From Salinirubellus salinus (lineage in GTDB: Archaea > Halobacteriota > Halobacteria > Halobacteriales > Haloarculaceae), in NCBI RefSeq assembly GCF_025231485.1, contig NZ_CP104003.1, positions 2,976,001-3,040,000 on the forward strand: a DNA stretch of 64,000 bases, in the 5' to 3' direction. The translations under genes were made by a program, and so were the position numbers. The notes beneath the pieces are model-generated. The model was not told where the DNA came from, did no database searches, and saw only the letters and a program-made list of their open reading frames with translations. This document shows positions 8,451 to 16,824 of this stretch, one piece after another. Numbering within the stretch: the stretch's first letter is position 1; the number at the start of each line of letters is the position of its first letter.

Positions 8451-9662
8451 ATGCTCTCACTCGCCGACGTCGAGGCCGCTCGCGAGCGACTCGCGGACGT
8501 GGCCCGGCACACGCCGATGGACCACTCACACACCTTCTCCGACTGGACGGGCGCGGAGGTCCACGTCAAGCTCGAGAACATGCAGCGGACGGGGTCGTTC
8601 AAGATCCGCGGGGCCTCGAACCGCATCCAGCAGCTCTCGCCGGCCGAGAAGGAACGCGGCGTCGTCACGGCCAGCGCCGGCAACCACGCACAGGGGGTGG
8701 CGCTGGCGGCGACACGGGCGGGCGTCGACTCGACCATCGTCATGCCGGAGTACGCCCCCATCTCGAAGGTGAAGGCGACCGAGGGGTACGGGGCGCGGGT
8801 GGTCCTCCACGGCGAGGACTACGCCGCCGCGGCCGAGCGGGCCCACGAGATAGAGGCCGCCGAGGACCGAACCTACGTCCACGCGTTCGACGACGAGGCC
8901 GTGATGGCCGGGCAGGGCACCATCGGCCTCGAGATCGTCGAGGACCTGCCCGAGGTGGACACGGTGGTCGTCCCTATCGGCGGCGGCGGGCTCATCTCCG
9001 GCATCGCCACCGCCGTGAAGGGCGTGAACCCCGACATCCGCGTCGTCGGCGTGGAGGCCGAGGGGGCCGCCAGTGTCGCGGACTCGCTGCGCAAGGGCCG
9101 TCGCGTCGAACTCGACCAGGTCGACACCATCGCCGACGGTATCGCCACCCGCGCCGCGGGCGCGAAGACGTTCGAGGTCATCCGCGAGCGGGTCGACGAG
9201 GTGGTGACGGTGAACGACCGCGAGATTGCGATGGCGCTGGTCGCCCTGCTGGAGCGGTCGAAGTCGCTCGTCGAGGGCGCGGGCGCCGTCGCCGTCGCCG
9301 CCCTCGTCGAGCAGCGGTTCGACTTCGACGACGGCGAGGTCATCGTCCCCGCGTGCTGCGGCGGGAACATCGACCTGAACGTCCTCCAGACGGTCATCAC
9401 CCGGGGGCTCATCGAACAGGGCCGGTTCCTCCGCATCCGAACCGTCCTGAAGGACCGACCCGGCGCGCTCGAACACCTCATCGAGGTCATCGCGGCCAAC
9501 CGTGCGAACATCTACGCCATCCAGCACGACCGGGCCTCGAAGGACGTGGCGCTGAACGCCGCGGACGTCGAACTGGACCTGGAGACGCGGGGCCACGACC
9601 ACGTCGCCGAACTGGTCGCGTCGCTGGAGGAGCACGGCTACGAGGTCGAGATTCTCGCGTAG
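8451..9662 (+). CDS. ilvA: Threonine ammonia-lyase (threonine deaminase) with ACT domain
   Basis: A 403-residue PLP enzyme converting threonine to 2-oxobutanoate and ammonia, the first step to isoleucine. The PLP-binding lysine lies in GSFKIRGASN near residue 50, TASAGNHAQGVA binds substrate, and the glycine loop GGGGLISG lies near residue 180. A C-terminal ACT domain (about residues 325-403, beginning RFLRIRTVLKDRPGALEHL) suggests feedback control by an amino acid. One ACT domain and this length fit the shorter TdcB/IlvA-type enzymes. A biosynthetic rather than catabolic role cannot be decided from the neighbours. The transcript is probably leaderless. Confidence 0.92.
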   Translation: MLSLADVEAARERLADVARHTPMDHSHTFSDWTGAEVHVKLENMQRTGSFKIRGASNRIQQLSPAEKERGVVTASAGNHAQGVALAATRAGVDSTIVMPEYAPISKVKATEGYGARVVLHGEDYAAAAERAHEIEAAEDRTYVHAFDDEAVMAGQGTIGLEIVEDLPEVDTVVVPIGGGGLISGIATAVKGVNPDIRVVGVEAEGAASVADSLRKGRRVELDQVDTIADGIATRAAGAKTFEVIRERVDEVVTVNDREIAMALVALLERSKSLVEGAGAVAVAALVEQRFDFDDGEVIVPACCGGNIDLNVLQTVITRGLIEQGRFLRIRTVLKDRPGALEHLIEVIAANRANIYAIQHDRASKDVALNAADVELDLETRGHDHVAELVASLEEHGYEVEILA

Positions 9663-9737
9663 GGCGGGGGCGGGGGCGTCACGGCCCTTCTCCGGTGACG
9701 GTCGGTGGGAGGCCGCCGCGTTCGGGGCGCAGGTCGC

Positions 9738-10412
9738 TCACGACCGCTGCTCGTCGGCGAACGTCCCCGTCGCCCCGTCGGCACCCGCCAGCAGGTAGCC
9801 GCCGAAGGCCGGCAACCAGAGGATGAGCGGGTAGACGACCCACCGCTCGATCCCCCCGCCGCCGAGGAACTCGAGCGGGTGGGAGCCCCGGACGACCAGC
9901 CCGAAGAAGAAGACGCTGAGGAGAACGAGCAGGGAGATGCCGCCGAAGAGTCCACAGAGGAACGAGAACGGTCTGGAGACGACCCGAGCGGAGAGGAGGA
10001 CCGTGATGCCCCCGGCGAAGAACGTCAGCAGCGCGAAGATGCCGTGCCAGGGCGTCACGTTCCCCGGAAAGACGCCGACGCCGAACGCCCCGACCCCGAA
10101 CACGGCGAGCGCGAGCGGGAACCCACGGCGGTCCACGGTCCGGTAGAGGAGGTACGCCGAGAGGACCACCACGGCCCCGGTTACGAGCATCGTCGTGTTG
10201 AAGATCGTCGCGGACGGCTCGTGGATGACAGGGTTCGGCGGGCGGGTCGAGCCCAGGTCGCTGATGTCCTGTCTCGTCGAGTAGTTCGGATAGAGGACCT
10301 CGGCCGTGATGATGCCCATGAAGCCGACGAACCCCGCCACGGTCAGCCCGAAGCCCGCTGCCGACGGCTCCGAGAGCCCGAGGCGCGACTGGAGGGTGCT
10401 GTCGTCGTTCAT
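9738..10412 (-). CDS. DUF998 family membrane protein
   Basis: A 224-residue integral membrane protein with about six hydrophobic segments, starting near residues 20-40 (GFGLTVAGFVGFMGIITAEVL). The NYSTRQDISDLG segment after the first helix and the late WHGIFALLTFF segment fit the DUF998 family, which has no proven biochemical role. The ATG at 10412 was chosen because the competing frame at 9679-10443 on the same strand is arginine-rich and not membrane-like. It is convergent with ilvA and downstream of taw2. Confidence 0.8.
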   Translation of the reverse strand: MNDDSTLQSRLGLSEPSAAGFGLTVAGFVGFMGIITAEVLYPNYSTRQDISDLGSTRPPNPVIHEPSATIFNTTMLVTGAVVVLSAYLLYRTVDRRGFPLALAVFGVGAFGVGVFPGNVTPWHGIFALLTFFAGGITVLLSARVVSRPFSFLCGLFGGISLLVLLSVFFFGLVVRGSHPLEFLGGGGIERWVVYPLILWLPAFGGYLLAGADGATGTFADEQRS

Positions 10413-10485
10413 CTGGGAGGTAGAAATTCACAGGGGGTGACAAGACTTTCCATACACGGCGGCGCGGGGCTCGCCGCCGCCCCCA

Positions 10486-11493
10486 CTACGGCACCCGCGC
10501 GTCCACCACGACGTGTTCGACACCCGCGCTGTACCCCTTCACGACCCGTCGGTCCAGCACCTCCACGGAGCGGCCGGCACGCTCGGCGGCCGCCTCGACC
10601 CGCCCGACCGGCCGGTCCCACAGTTCGGCCGTCGGTGTGGCCTCGTGGAGGTGGAGGACCCCACCCGGACGGAGCGCCGCCACCGCCGAATCCAGCCGCT
10701 CGTGGGCCTCGTAGTGGCCCATCACGACCCGGTCGACCGGCTCCTCGACGGCCACGTCGGCACAGTCCGCGCGGTACGCCTCGACGCGCTCTTGCACCCC
10801 GTTCAGGACGGCGTTCTCGACGAGGTAGCGGTACGCGGTGGGGCGAAGCTCCGCCGCCAGCACCTCCGCCCCCGCCCGCGCCATCGGGAGGGTGAAGTAG
10901 CCGATGCCGGCGAACATGTCGAAGACGCGCTCGCCCGCCTCCACCCGGTCGGCCATCCCCGCGCGTTCGGCCTCGTTCCCCGGCGAGAACATCACCTCGG
11001 CGAGGTCCATCGCGTAGCGCGTGCCGTGTTCGGTGTGGACCGTCTCGGTGTCGCCCTCGCCGGCGAGGACCTCCACCTCGGGTTCGCGGGTCTTCCCGGC
11101 GATGCCCTCCCGCGCGAGGACGGTGTCGGCCTCGCCGTGGAGTGCGAGCAGGGCTTCGCCCACGGATTCGGGGTTCGGACAGCCCGCCACGTCGACGAGG
11201 ACGACGCTCCCGACGACGGCCCACGAGGCGGGGACCGCGTCGAGGTCGTCCTCCTCCCACCCCTTCGAGCGCAGGATGTCGTGGAGGCCGCGCTCGCGTC
11301 GCGGGAGGTCGCTCTCCACCACGTCGCGGACGGCCGTCTCGCTCGGGCGGGCGGTGACCGGCAGGGCCACGGTGTCTGCGTCGTGTGCCTCGACGCGCCG
11401 GGTGTCGTCGTAGACGCCCTCGGTCTGCAGGGAGGCGATGGCCGCCTCGGCGTCGGGCTTGGCGACCACCGCTGCGAGTCGCGAGTCGCTCAC
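10486..11493 (-). CDS. taw2: tRNA(Phe) wybutosine aminocarboxypropyltransferase (Taw2), Trm5/Tyw2 family
   Basis: A 335-residue class I SAM-dependent enzyme of the Trm5/Tyw2 family acting on G37 derivatives of tRNA(Phe). It has an N-terminal D1/D2 region, MFSPGNEAER near residue 168, the SAM motif VFDMFAGIGYFTLPMA, and DRVVMGHYEAH where Trm5 methylases carry an NPP motif. The VMG-type motif and the MFS-GN-ER signature are what I know from archaeal Taw2, which transfers the 3-amino-3-carboxypropyl group in wyosine synthesis, so I favour Taw2 over Trm5. Its ATG overlaps the nmd3 stop by 4 bp (ATGA), so the genes are translationally coupled. Confidence 0.75.
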   Translation of the reverse strand: MSDSRLAAVVAKPDAEAAIASLQTEGVYDDTRRVEAHDADTVALPVTARPSETAVRDVVESDLPRRERGLHDILRSKGWEEDDLDAVPASWAVVGSVVLVDVAGCPNPESVGEALLALHGEADTVLAREGIAGKTREPEVEVLAGEGDTETVHTEHGTRYAMDLAEVMFSPGNEAERAGMADRVEAGERVFDMFAGIGYFTLPMARAGAEVLAAELRPTAYRYLVENAVLNGVQERVEAYRADCADVAVEEPVDRVVMGHYEAHERLDSAVAALRPGGVLHLHEATPTAELWDRPVGRVEAAAERAGRSVEVLDRRVVKGYSAGVEHVVVDARVP

Positions 11494-12629
11494 TGCTCCG
11501 TGTCGTCCTCGTCGCTCTCGTCGGCCTGCTCCGGGACGACGTGCAGGCCCGCCCGCGATTTGAGCACCGTCACGGTCTCGGCGTCGTCGGGCACGGTGTC
11601 GGGCCGCGGGATGGTCTTCGCCTCGTAGGTCTCCGGGTCCAGTACCTGCACCGCGTGGTCGTCCTCGACGGTGACGACAGTGGTCTCCACGGCGTCCTCC
11701 TTCGTCCCGAGGACGCGGGCGTCGGGCTTCACGCCCTCATCGTGACTGGCCTCGTAGTGCTCGCCCGTCTCCACCCGGGTCCCCTTCAGGTTCCCGTGCG
11801 CGGAGGTGACGAGGACGGGGCCGTCGCCGTCGTCGAGGTCGATGACGTCGCCGGGGGTGAACGGCGGCAGGCGCGCGAGGAACGTCACCCGGTAGACCTC
11901 GTTGCCGTCGCCGTCCTCCGTGACGAGGGTCTCGTTCGCCGTGACCTCGCCGCCGAACTGGCGGGTGATGCGCTGGGCGATGCCGTTCGCCATCTGGTGG
12001 GAGGAGATCTTCATGTCCACCCCGTCGCTGTTCCGCTGGATCTCGGTGATGAACGCGTTCCGGTCGCCCTTGGCCTCGCGTTCGCCGATGTAGTCCTCGG
12101 CGATCTCGACCGAGCGGTCCACCTCCTCCTTCGTCGGGGTCCGGTCGGTCCCCCGTACCTGGATGAGCGCGGCGTAGAAGTCGCCCGCGATGCGCCCGCA
12201 CCGGGTGCAGGTCTGCCGGGCGACGTAGACGGGGACGGTGACCTCCTCCTCGACGGGGGTGCCACGCACCGTACCGGTGAACAGCGAGTGCATCCGGATG
12301 GTGTTCTGGTCGACCTGCTCGGGTTCGACCATCCACTGGACGTCCTCGGCCTCGAGGTGGACCCCGAGCGCCGCGGTGGTCTCCTCGACGGCCACGTCGG
12401 TGTAGTCCTGCGCGCCCACGTCGACCCAGCGGTTCCCGCGGTGGACCGCGCCGCACTGCGCACAGACACGGACCTCGATGCGGTCCGGGGCGTCGACGAG
12501 GTCGAAGTCCTCGAAGTAGCAACTGTCGCAGAGCATCGCGTCCGGGTCGCGTGGCTCGCCGGGGCGGGGTTCCTCGGGCGGGTCCATCGCGTCACCACAC
12601 CGGGGGCAGAAGGACCGTGATTCGCTCAT
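11490..12629 (-). CDS. nmd3: NMD3 family protein
   Basis: A 379-residue homologue of NMD3, the adaptor that binds the large ribosomal subunit; in archaea a role in large-subunit maturation is inferred from the eukaryotic protein. Several zinc-binding pairs are visible: CPRCGD, CDSCYFE, CAQCG and CTRCGR. A central mixed domain and an OB/SH3-like C-terminal region follow, with an acidic tail. A TATA-like GGTTTAAACG at 12651-12660 sits about 25 bp before the ATG, suggesting a leaderless transcript. It heads a two-gene operon with taw2, linking ribosome assembly with tRNA modification. Confidence 0.88.
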   Translation of the reverse strand: MSESRSFCPRCGDAMDPPEEPRPGEPRDPDAMLCDSCYFEDFDLVDAPDRIEVRVCAQCGAVHRGNRWVDVGAQDYTDVAVEETTAALGVHLEAEDVQWMVEPEQVDQNTIRMHSLFTGTVRGTPVEEEVTVPVYVARQTCTRCGRIAGDFYAALIQVRGTDRTPTKEEVDRSVEIAEDYIGEREAKGDRNAFITEIQRNSDGVDMKISSHQMANGIAQRITRQFGGEVTANETLVTEDGDGNEVYRVTFLARLPPFTPGDVIDLDDGDGPVLVTSAHGNLKGTRVETGEHYEASHDEGVKPDARVLGTKEDAVETTVVTVEDDHAVQVLDPETYEAKTIPRPDTVPDDAETVTVLKSRAGLHVVPEQADESDEDDTEQ

Positions 12630-12734
12630 TGGTGTCTCCTAGTCGCGTCGTCGCGTTTAAACCGTGTGTTACCACCCGCTCCGCGGGTGCGCGAGAGAAG
12701 CGAGCGGATCACCTCCGCCGACCGGGGCGAACAC

Positions 12735-12923
12735 TCAGACGGACGTTCCGGGTGTGGGCCGGTACTCGCGGACCATCCGTCCGACCACCGAGAGCACGAC
12801 GAGGAGTCCGACCACGAGCAGTGCCACGCCGAAGACGGGGTCGAGGAAGTGGTAGAGGAGCCAGCCGGTGGTGACGTTCACGCTGGCCAGCGCGAGTGGG
12901 TAGATGGTCTGTACGAGGTACAT
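12735..12923 (-). CDS. Small two-helix membrane protein, unknown function
   Basis: A 62-residue protein with one hydrophobic segment near the N-terminus (YPLALASVNVTTGWLLYHFL) and a second after it ([20 protein letters not shown]), then a short charged tail. The ATG at 12923 is chosen over a GTG three codons upstream because a TATA-like CCTTAACAC lies about 25-30 bp before it. I do not recognise the family. Confidence 0.65.
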   Translation of the reverse strand: MYLVQTIYPLALASVNVTTGWLLYHFLDPVFGVALLVVGLLVVLSVVGRMVREYRPTPGTSV

Positions 12924-13134
12924 CGTTCTCACTCCGGGCTACGCGGGGACGTGTTAAGGAATCTACCAAAGCTCAAACGTCCGGTTGAGTGTACGGTGTG
13001 GTACCACTGGTGTCGGTGGGGTGTGGCCCGCCGGACGGCACGCCCGTCACCGGCGAGCGTGTCGACTGCTGCCGCCGTGCCAGTTCGTTTCCGACACCCG
13101 ACCGCCTATCTACCGACCCGTCGAACCCTCGCTG
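12924..13134. promoter_or_regulatory. Divergent promoter region between the small membrane gene and ggt
   Basis: This holds the minus-strand TATA-like element for the upstream gene, an inverted repeat CTCAA/TTGAG at about 12972-12989, a perfect palindrome GTGGTACCAC near 12998-13007, and a plus-strand TATA-like CCTATCTAC near 13106-13114 about 25 bp before the ggt ATG. Confidence 0.4.
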
Positions 13135-14754
13135 ATGACACGAAACGTCGAGGAGATAGACGGCTTCGGCTCCCGTCGCTCGACCGCCTACGCCGAACGC
13201 GGGATGGTCGCCACGAGCCAACCGCTCGCGGCGCAAGCGGGGCTGAACACGCTCCGGGACGGCGGGAACGCGTTCGACGCGGCCGTCGCCACGGCCGCCG
13301 CGCTCAACGTCGTCGAACCCACCTCCACCGGCCTCGGCGGCGACGTGTTCGCGCTCTACCGGACCGCCGACGGCGAGGTGGGCGCGATGCGGGCCTGCGG
13401 GGGCGCCCCCGAGGGTGCCACGCGCGAGAAGGTGCGCGAGGCCGTCGCCGACGAGGGTGAGGACCCGAGCGAGGCCGAGATGCCGATGCTCGGCCCGCAC
13501 ACCGTCACCGTTCCGGGGACCGCCCGCGGGTGGGAGGCCACCGTCGAGGAACTCGGCACGATGAGCCTCGCCGAGGTGCTCGGGCCTGCCATCCACTACG
13601 CCACCGAGGGGTACCCGGCCTCACCGGTCATCGCCGACGCGTGGTCCTACGCCGAGGACCTCTTCGAGAACGAGAACGCGCGCGAGGCCTATCTGGTGGA
13701 CGGGGAGCGCGCACCCGAGGAAGGCGAGGTCGTCCGCCTCCCGAAGCTCGGCGCGTCGATGCAGACCATCGCGGAGGAGGGCGCGGACGCGCTCTACGAC
13801 GGCGAGATTGGCGAGGCCATCGTCGACGAGGTGCAGAGCGCGGGCGGCTTCATGGAACTGGACGACCTCCGCTCGTTCGAGGTGGAGTGGCCCGACCCCG
13901 TCTCCACGACCTACCGCGGGACGGAGGTCTGGGAACTCCCGCCGAACAACCAGGGACTGATCGCCCTGGAGGCGCTCAACGTCGCCGAGGAACTCGGGGT
14001 CCACGAGTACGCTGCCGACGACCCGGAGCGCTACCACTACCTCGCGGAGGCGATGGCCGTCGCGTTCGAGGACGGCCACCACTACATCACCGACCCCGAG
14101 TTCGAGGACCACCCGCCGCTTGGATCGAAGGACTGGGCGAGGCGCCGGGCCGCCGACGTCGGCCCGGAGGCGGGCGACCACACGTGGCTCGAATCGCCGG
14201 CAGAGGACGCCGACACGGTCCTGCTCTGCGTGGCCGACGACGAGGGGAACGTCGTCTCGTACATCAACAGTCGGTTCGCCGGGTTCGGCTCCGGCCTCGT
14301 GGCGGGCGACACCGGCATCGCCCTGCAGAACCGCGGGGCGTCGTTCTCGCTCGACGACGACCACCCGAACCGCCTCGAACCCGGCAAGCGGCCGTTCCAC
14401 ACGCTCGTCCCCGCCGTCGCGCGGTTCGACGAGGACGACTGGGCCGCCTTCGGCGTGATGGGCGGGTACATGCAACCGCAGGGTCACCTGCAGGTGCTGA
14501 CGAACGTCCTCGACTGCGGGATGGGCGCGCAGGCGGCACTCGACGCCCCACGCTGGCGCTACCGCGAGGACGGTTCGGTCGCCGTCGAGGCCCGGATGCC
14601 CGCCGCCGTACAGCACGGCCTGCTGCGCCGTGGCCACGAGGTGAGCGTCTCGCGGCCGCTCCTGTTCGGCGGCGCACAGTTCGTCCGGTCGCGCGCTGGG
14701 GTGCTGGAGGGGGCCACCGAGCCACGGAAGGACGGCGTCGCGGTCGGGTTCTAG
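13135..14754 (+). CDS. ggt: Gamma-glutamyltransferase family protein
   Basis: A 539-residue Ntn-hydrolase of the gamma-glutamyltranspeptidase family, which cleaves or transfers gamma-glutamyl groups from glutathione-like compounds. The N-terminal large-subunit part carries GMVATSQPLAAQAG and GGNAFDAAVATAA. The predicted autoprocessing nucleophile is Thr361 in DADTVLLCVADDEGN, aligned with the TTHxSVVD motif; the following His is absent (TVL). FGSGLVAGDTGIALQNRG and the PFHTLVP block follow. No signal peptide is visible, so the enzyme should be cytoplasmic. It lies directly upstream of, and on the same strand as, a peptide ABC importer; gamma-glutamyl peptides as cargo is an inference. Confidence 0.88.
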   Translation: MTRNVEEIDGFGSRRSTAYAERGMVATSQPLAAQAGLNTLRDGGNAFDAAVATAAALNVVEPTSTGLGGDVFALYRTADGEVGAMRACGGAPEGATREKVREAVADEGEDPSEAEMPMLGPHTVTVPGTARGWEATVEELGTMSLAEVLGPAIHYATEGYPASPVIADAWSYAEDLFENENAREAYLVDGERAPEEGEVVRLPKLGASMQTIAEEGADALYDGEIGEAIVDEVQSAGGFMELDDLRSFEVEWPDPVSTTYRGTEVWELPPNNQGLIALEALNVAEELGVHEYAADDPERYHYLAEAMAVAFEDGHHYITDPEFEDHPPLGSKDWARRRAADVGPEAGDHTWLESPAEDADTVLLCVADDEGNVVSYINSRFAGFGSGLVAGDTGIALQNRGASFSLDDDHPNRLEPGKRPFHTLVPAVARFDEDDWAAFGVMGGYMQPQGHLQVLTNVLDCGMGAQAALDAPRWRYREDGSVAVEARMPAAVQHGLLRRGHEVSVSRPLLFGGAQFVRSRAGVLEGATEPRKDGVAVGF

Positions 14755-14862
14755 GTTCGTTCCACCTTCCGACCGCCAGAATTCGACTTCCGTCGGGCGT
14801 CTTGGTGAAAAATTGTTGTTTCCAATCAACGGATATTTTATACCCTAGTTCATGGTGTGGGT
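14755..14862 (+). promoter_or_regulatory. Promoter of the dipeptide transporter operon
   Basis: The sequence becomes unusually AT-rich. GGATATTTTATACCC at about 14831-14845 is a strong TATA box some 25 bp before the dppA ATG at 14863. Just upstream, GTTG and CAAC form an imperfect dyad around TTTCCAAT (about 14816-14831), a possible operator. It separates ggt from the dpp genes, so the operon has its own promoter. Confidence 0.6.
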
Positions 14863-16761
14863 ATGTCACGCGATACCAGCGGACGGAATATCGACCGACG
14901 AGACGTACTCAAGGGTCTCGGGGTGGCGGGCATGGCCGGCCTCGCCGGCTGTGCCGGCGGTGACCAGACGCCGACGCCCGGCGGCGAGGGCGACGGTGAC
15001 GGCGACGGCGACTCGACGCCCGAGCCGACGGCGACGCCGGAGAAACTCGGCGACCGACTCGTCGACCCGGACGGCGATCAGGTGACGCTCTCGGCGGTCT
15101 ACTCCACGGGTGGGCAGACCACCGAGACGACGATGGAGTTCGTCAAGCAGGAGCTCGGCAAGGTGGGCATCAACGTCGAACTCACCGGCGTCCAGTTCCA
15201 GTCGATGCTGGCGAACTACGCGCAGAACAAGCCCAGCGAGGACGCCACGGCGACGTTCAACGCCGGCTCGCGCGACGAGTCTACCTCGGCCAAGCAGTGG
15301 GACATGATGGGTGGCATCGGCTTCAACTCCTACCCGCTCACGCCGACGTCCATCCGGCCGTTCTGGATCGACGTGGCCAACGAGTCGGCGTCGGTCAACT
15401 TCTACGGCTACAAGCCCAGCGAGCCCATCGCGCCGAAGCTCGACGAGGCGTCCTCGTCGACGGACACGGCCACGCGGCAGGAGCTGTTCTCGACGGTGTT
15501 CGGCATCCTCTCGCGGGACCAGCCGTGTAACTTCCTCACGTTCGACACCGACCTGCTCGGCTTCCGCTCGGACGTGAACGGGCTGGGCGAGGAGAGCTTC
15601 CAGTTCGGCTACAACTACCAGAACCGCTACTTCGGCAGCGGCGACCCGACGGTCGGCGGCACCTACACGAACGGGGCGGCCTCGGGCGCGAAGACGCTCA
15701 ACCCGCTCCGCTCGAACGACACCTCCTCCGACGCCCGCATCAACCTCACGATGGACGCGGCCTACGTGCTCAACGACGACAACGAGTTCGAGGGCCGCTG
15801 GTTCGAGTCCTACGAGGCCAACGACGCGCTCGACACGTACACGTTCACACTGCGCGACAACCTCCAGTGGGGGGCCGGCTACGGCCAGATGACCGCCGAG
15901 GACTGGGTCTACTACATCCAGAACGTCCGGCAGGCCGAGCCCAACTGGGCCGGCGACGTGAACCACGGCGACTGGTTCGTCGGCGGCGAGCCCATCGAGG
16001 TGTCCGCGCCGAGCGAACTCGAACTCGAGGTCTCGCTGCCCGACACGGACCCGGCGTTCGTCAAGAAGCCCGTCCTCTGGGGCGCCTACTGTCTCCCCAA
16101 GGGGCTGGTCGAGCCGTACTACGAGCGCGTCCAGGAGGCCGACGGGCAGGAGGCCAAGGCCGCCATCGGCAACGAGATGAACGAGGACGAGGAGATCCAG
16201 ACGCTCGCGTACACCGGCAACCTCGGGCCGTTCGACTTCGAGCGCTGGGACCGCACGTCCGTCTTCGTCTCCACGAAGGACCCGGACTACTACGGTGCGG
16301 GCACCATCTTCGCGGAGGACGTCCCGTACTTCGAGCAGTCCCAGATCCAGGTGTTCGGCGAGCAGTCCACGCGGCTGGCGGCGCTGCGCACCGGCGAGAT
16401 CGACTACACCGCGCTCCCGCCCGCGCAGGTCCAGGAGTTCGAGAACAACAGCGACGTGAACGTCCTCAAGGTGCCGAGCGCGTTCTGTAACATGCTGGTC
16501 TACAACCAGCGTGCCAACGGCTGGGCGGAACTGCGCAAGCCCGAGGTCCGCCAGGCCCTCTCGACGGCCGTCTCGAAGACGACCGTCGCCGAACAGATCA
16601 ACCGCGGCGCCGCGGCCCCGGCGTACACGCACCAGCCGGAGTTCTCGCAGTGGTTCGACGACTCGAAGGTCACCCGCTTCGGTGGCCCCGACTCCACCAG
16701 CATCGGCGGCGCCCAGCGGATGCTCGCCGACGCGCTCCCCGACGGCTACGAGTTCCGGTAA
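14863..16761 (+). CDS. dppA: Peptide ABC transporter substrate-binding lipoprotein (SBP family 5)
   Basis: A 632-residue extracytoplasmic solute-binding protein of the dipeptide/oligopeptide (DppA/OppA) class. The N-terminus has a twin-arginine signal, DRRDVLKGLGVAGMAG, ending in a lipobox LAGC, so it is likely Tat-exported and lipid-anchored outside the membrane, as usual in haloarchaea. A Thr/Pro/Asp-rich linker follows, then the bilobed binding domain. The ATG at 14863 fits the TATA box; a GTG two codons upstream would precede the predicted transcript start. The ligand is not determined by sequence; peptides are the family default, with nickel or sugars possible. Confidence 0.88.
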   Translation: MSRDTSGRNIDRRDVLKGLGVAGMAGLAGCAGGDQTPTPGGEGDGDGDGDSTPEPTATPEKLGDRLVDPDGDQVTLSAVYSTGGQTTETTMEFVKQELGKVGINVELTGVQFQSMLANYAQNKPSEDATATFNAGSRDESTSAKQWDMMGGIGFNSYPLTPTSIRPFWIDVANESASVNFYGYKPSEPIAPKLDEASSSTDTATRQELFSTVFGILSRDQPCNFLTFDTDLLGFRSDVNGLGEESFQFGYNYQNRYFGSGDPTVGGTYTNGAASGAKTLNPLRSNDTSSDARINLTMDAAYVLNDDNEFEGRWFESYEANDALDTYTFTLRDNLQWGAGYGQMTAEDWVYYIQNVRQAEPNWAGDVNHGDWFVGGEPIEVSAPSELELEVSLPDTDPAFVKKPVLWGAYCLPKGLVEPYYERVQEADGQEAKAAIGNEMNEDEEIQTLAYTGNLGPFDFERWDRTSVFVSTKDPDYYGAGTIFAEDVPYFEQSQIQVFGEQSTRLAALRTGEIDYTALPPAQVQEFENNSDVNVLKVPSAFCNMLVYNQRANGWAELRKPEVRQALSTAVSKTTVAEQINRGAAAPAYTHQPEFSQWFDDSKVTRFGGPDSTSIGGAQRMLADALPDGYEFR

Positions 16762-16808
16762 CCCACCGGACCCGTCCGCTTCGCTAGGAACTATGGATAC
16801 GCACCCAA

Positions 16809-16822
16809 TCTATCCGGATAGA
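16809..16822. promoter_or_regulatory. Perfect 14-bp palindrome before dppB
   Basis: TCTATCCGGATAGA is a perfect palindrome ending two bases before the dppB ATG, in the only sizeable gap of the operon. It could be an internal operator or an mRNA hairpin that sets the ratio of binding protein to permease. Confidence 0.4.
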
Positions 16823-16824
16823 CC

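Noticed and set aside
9679-10443. A 254-codon minus-strand frame in a different phase from the DUF998 gene
   Set aside because: Arg/Pro-rich and not membrane-like, whereas the phase at 9738-10412 has six clear helices.
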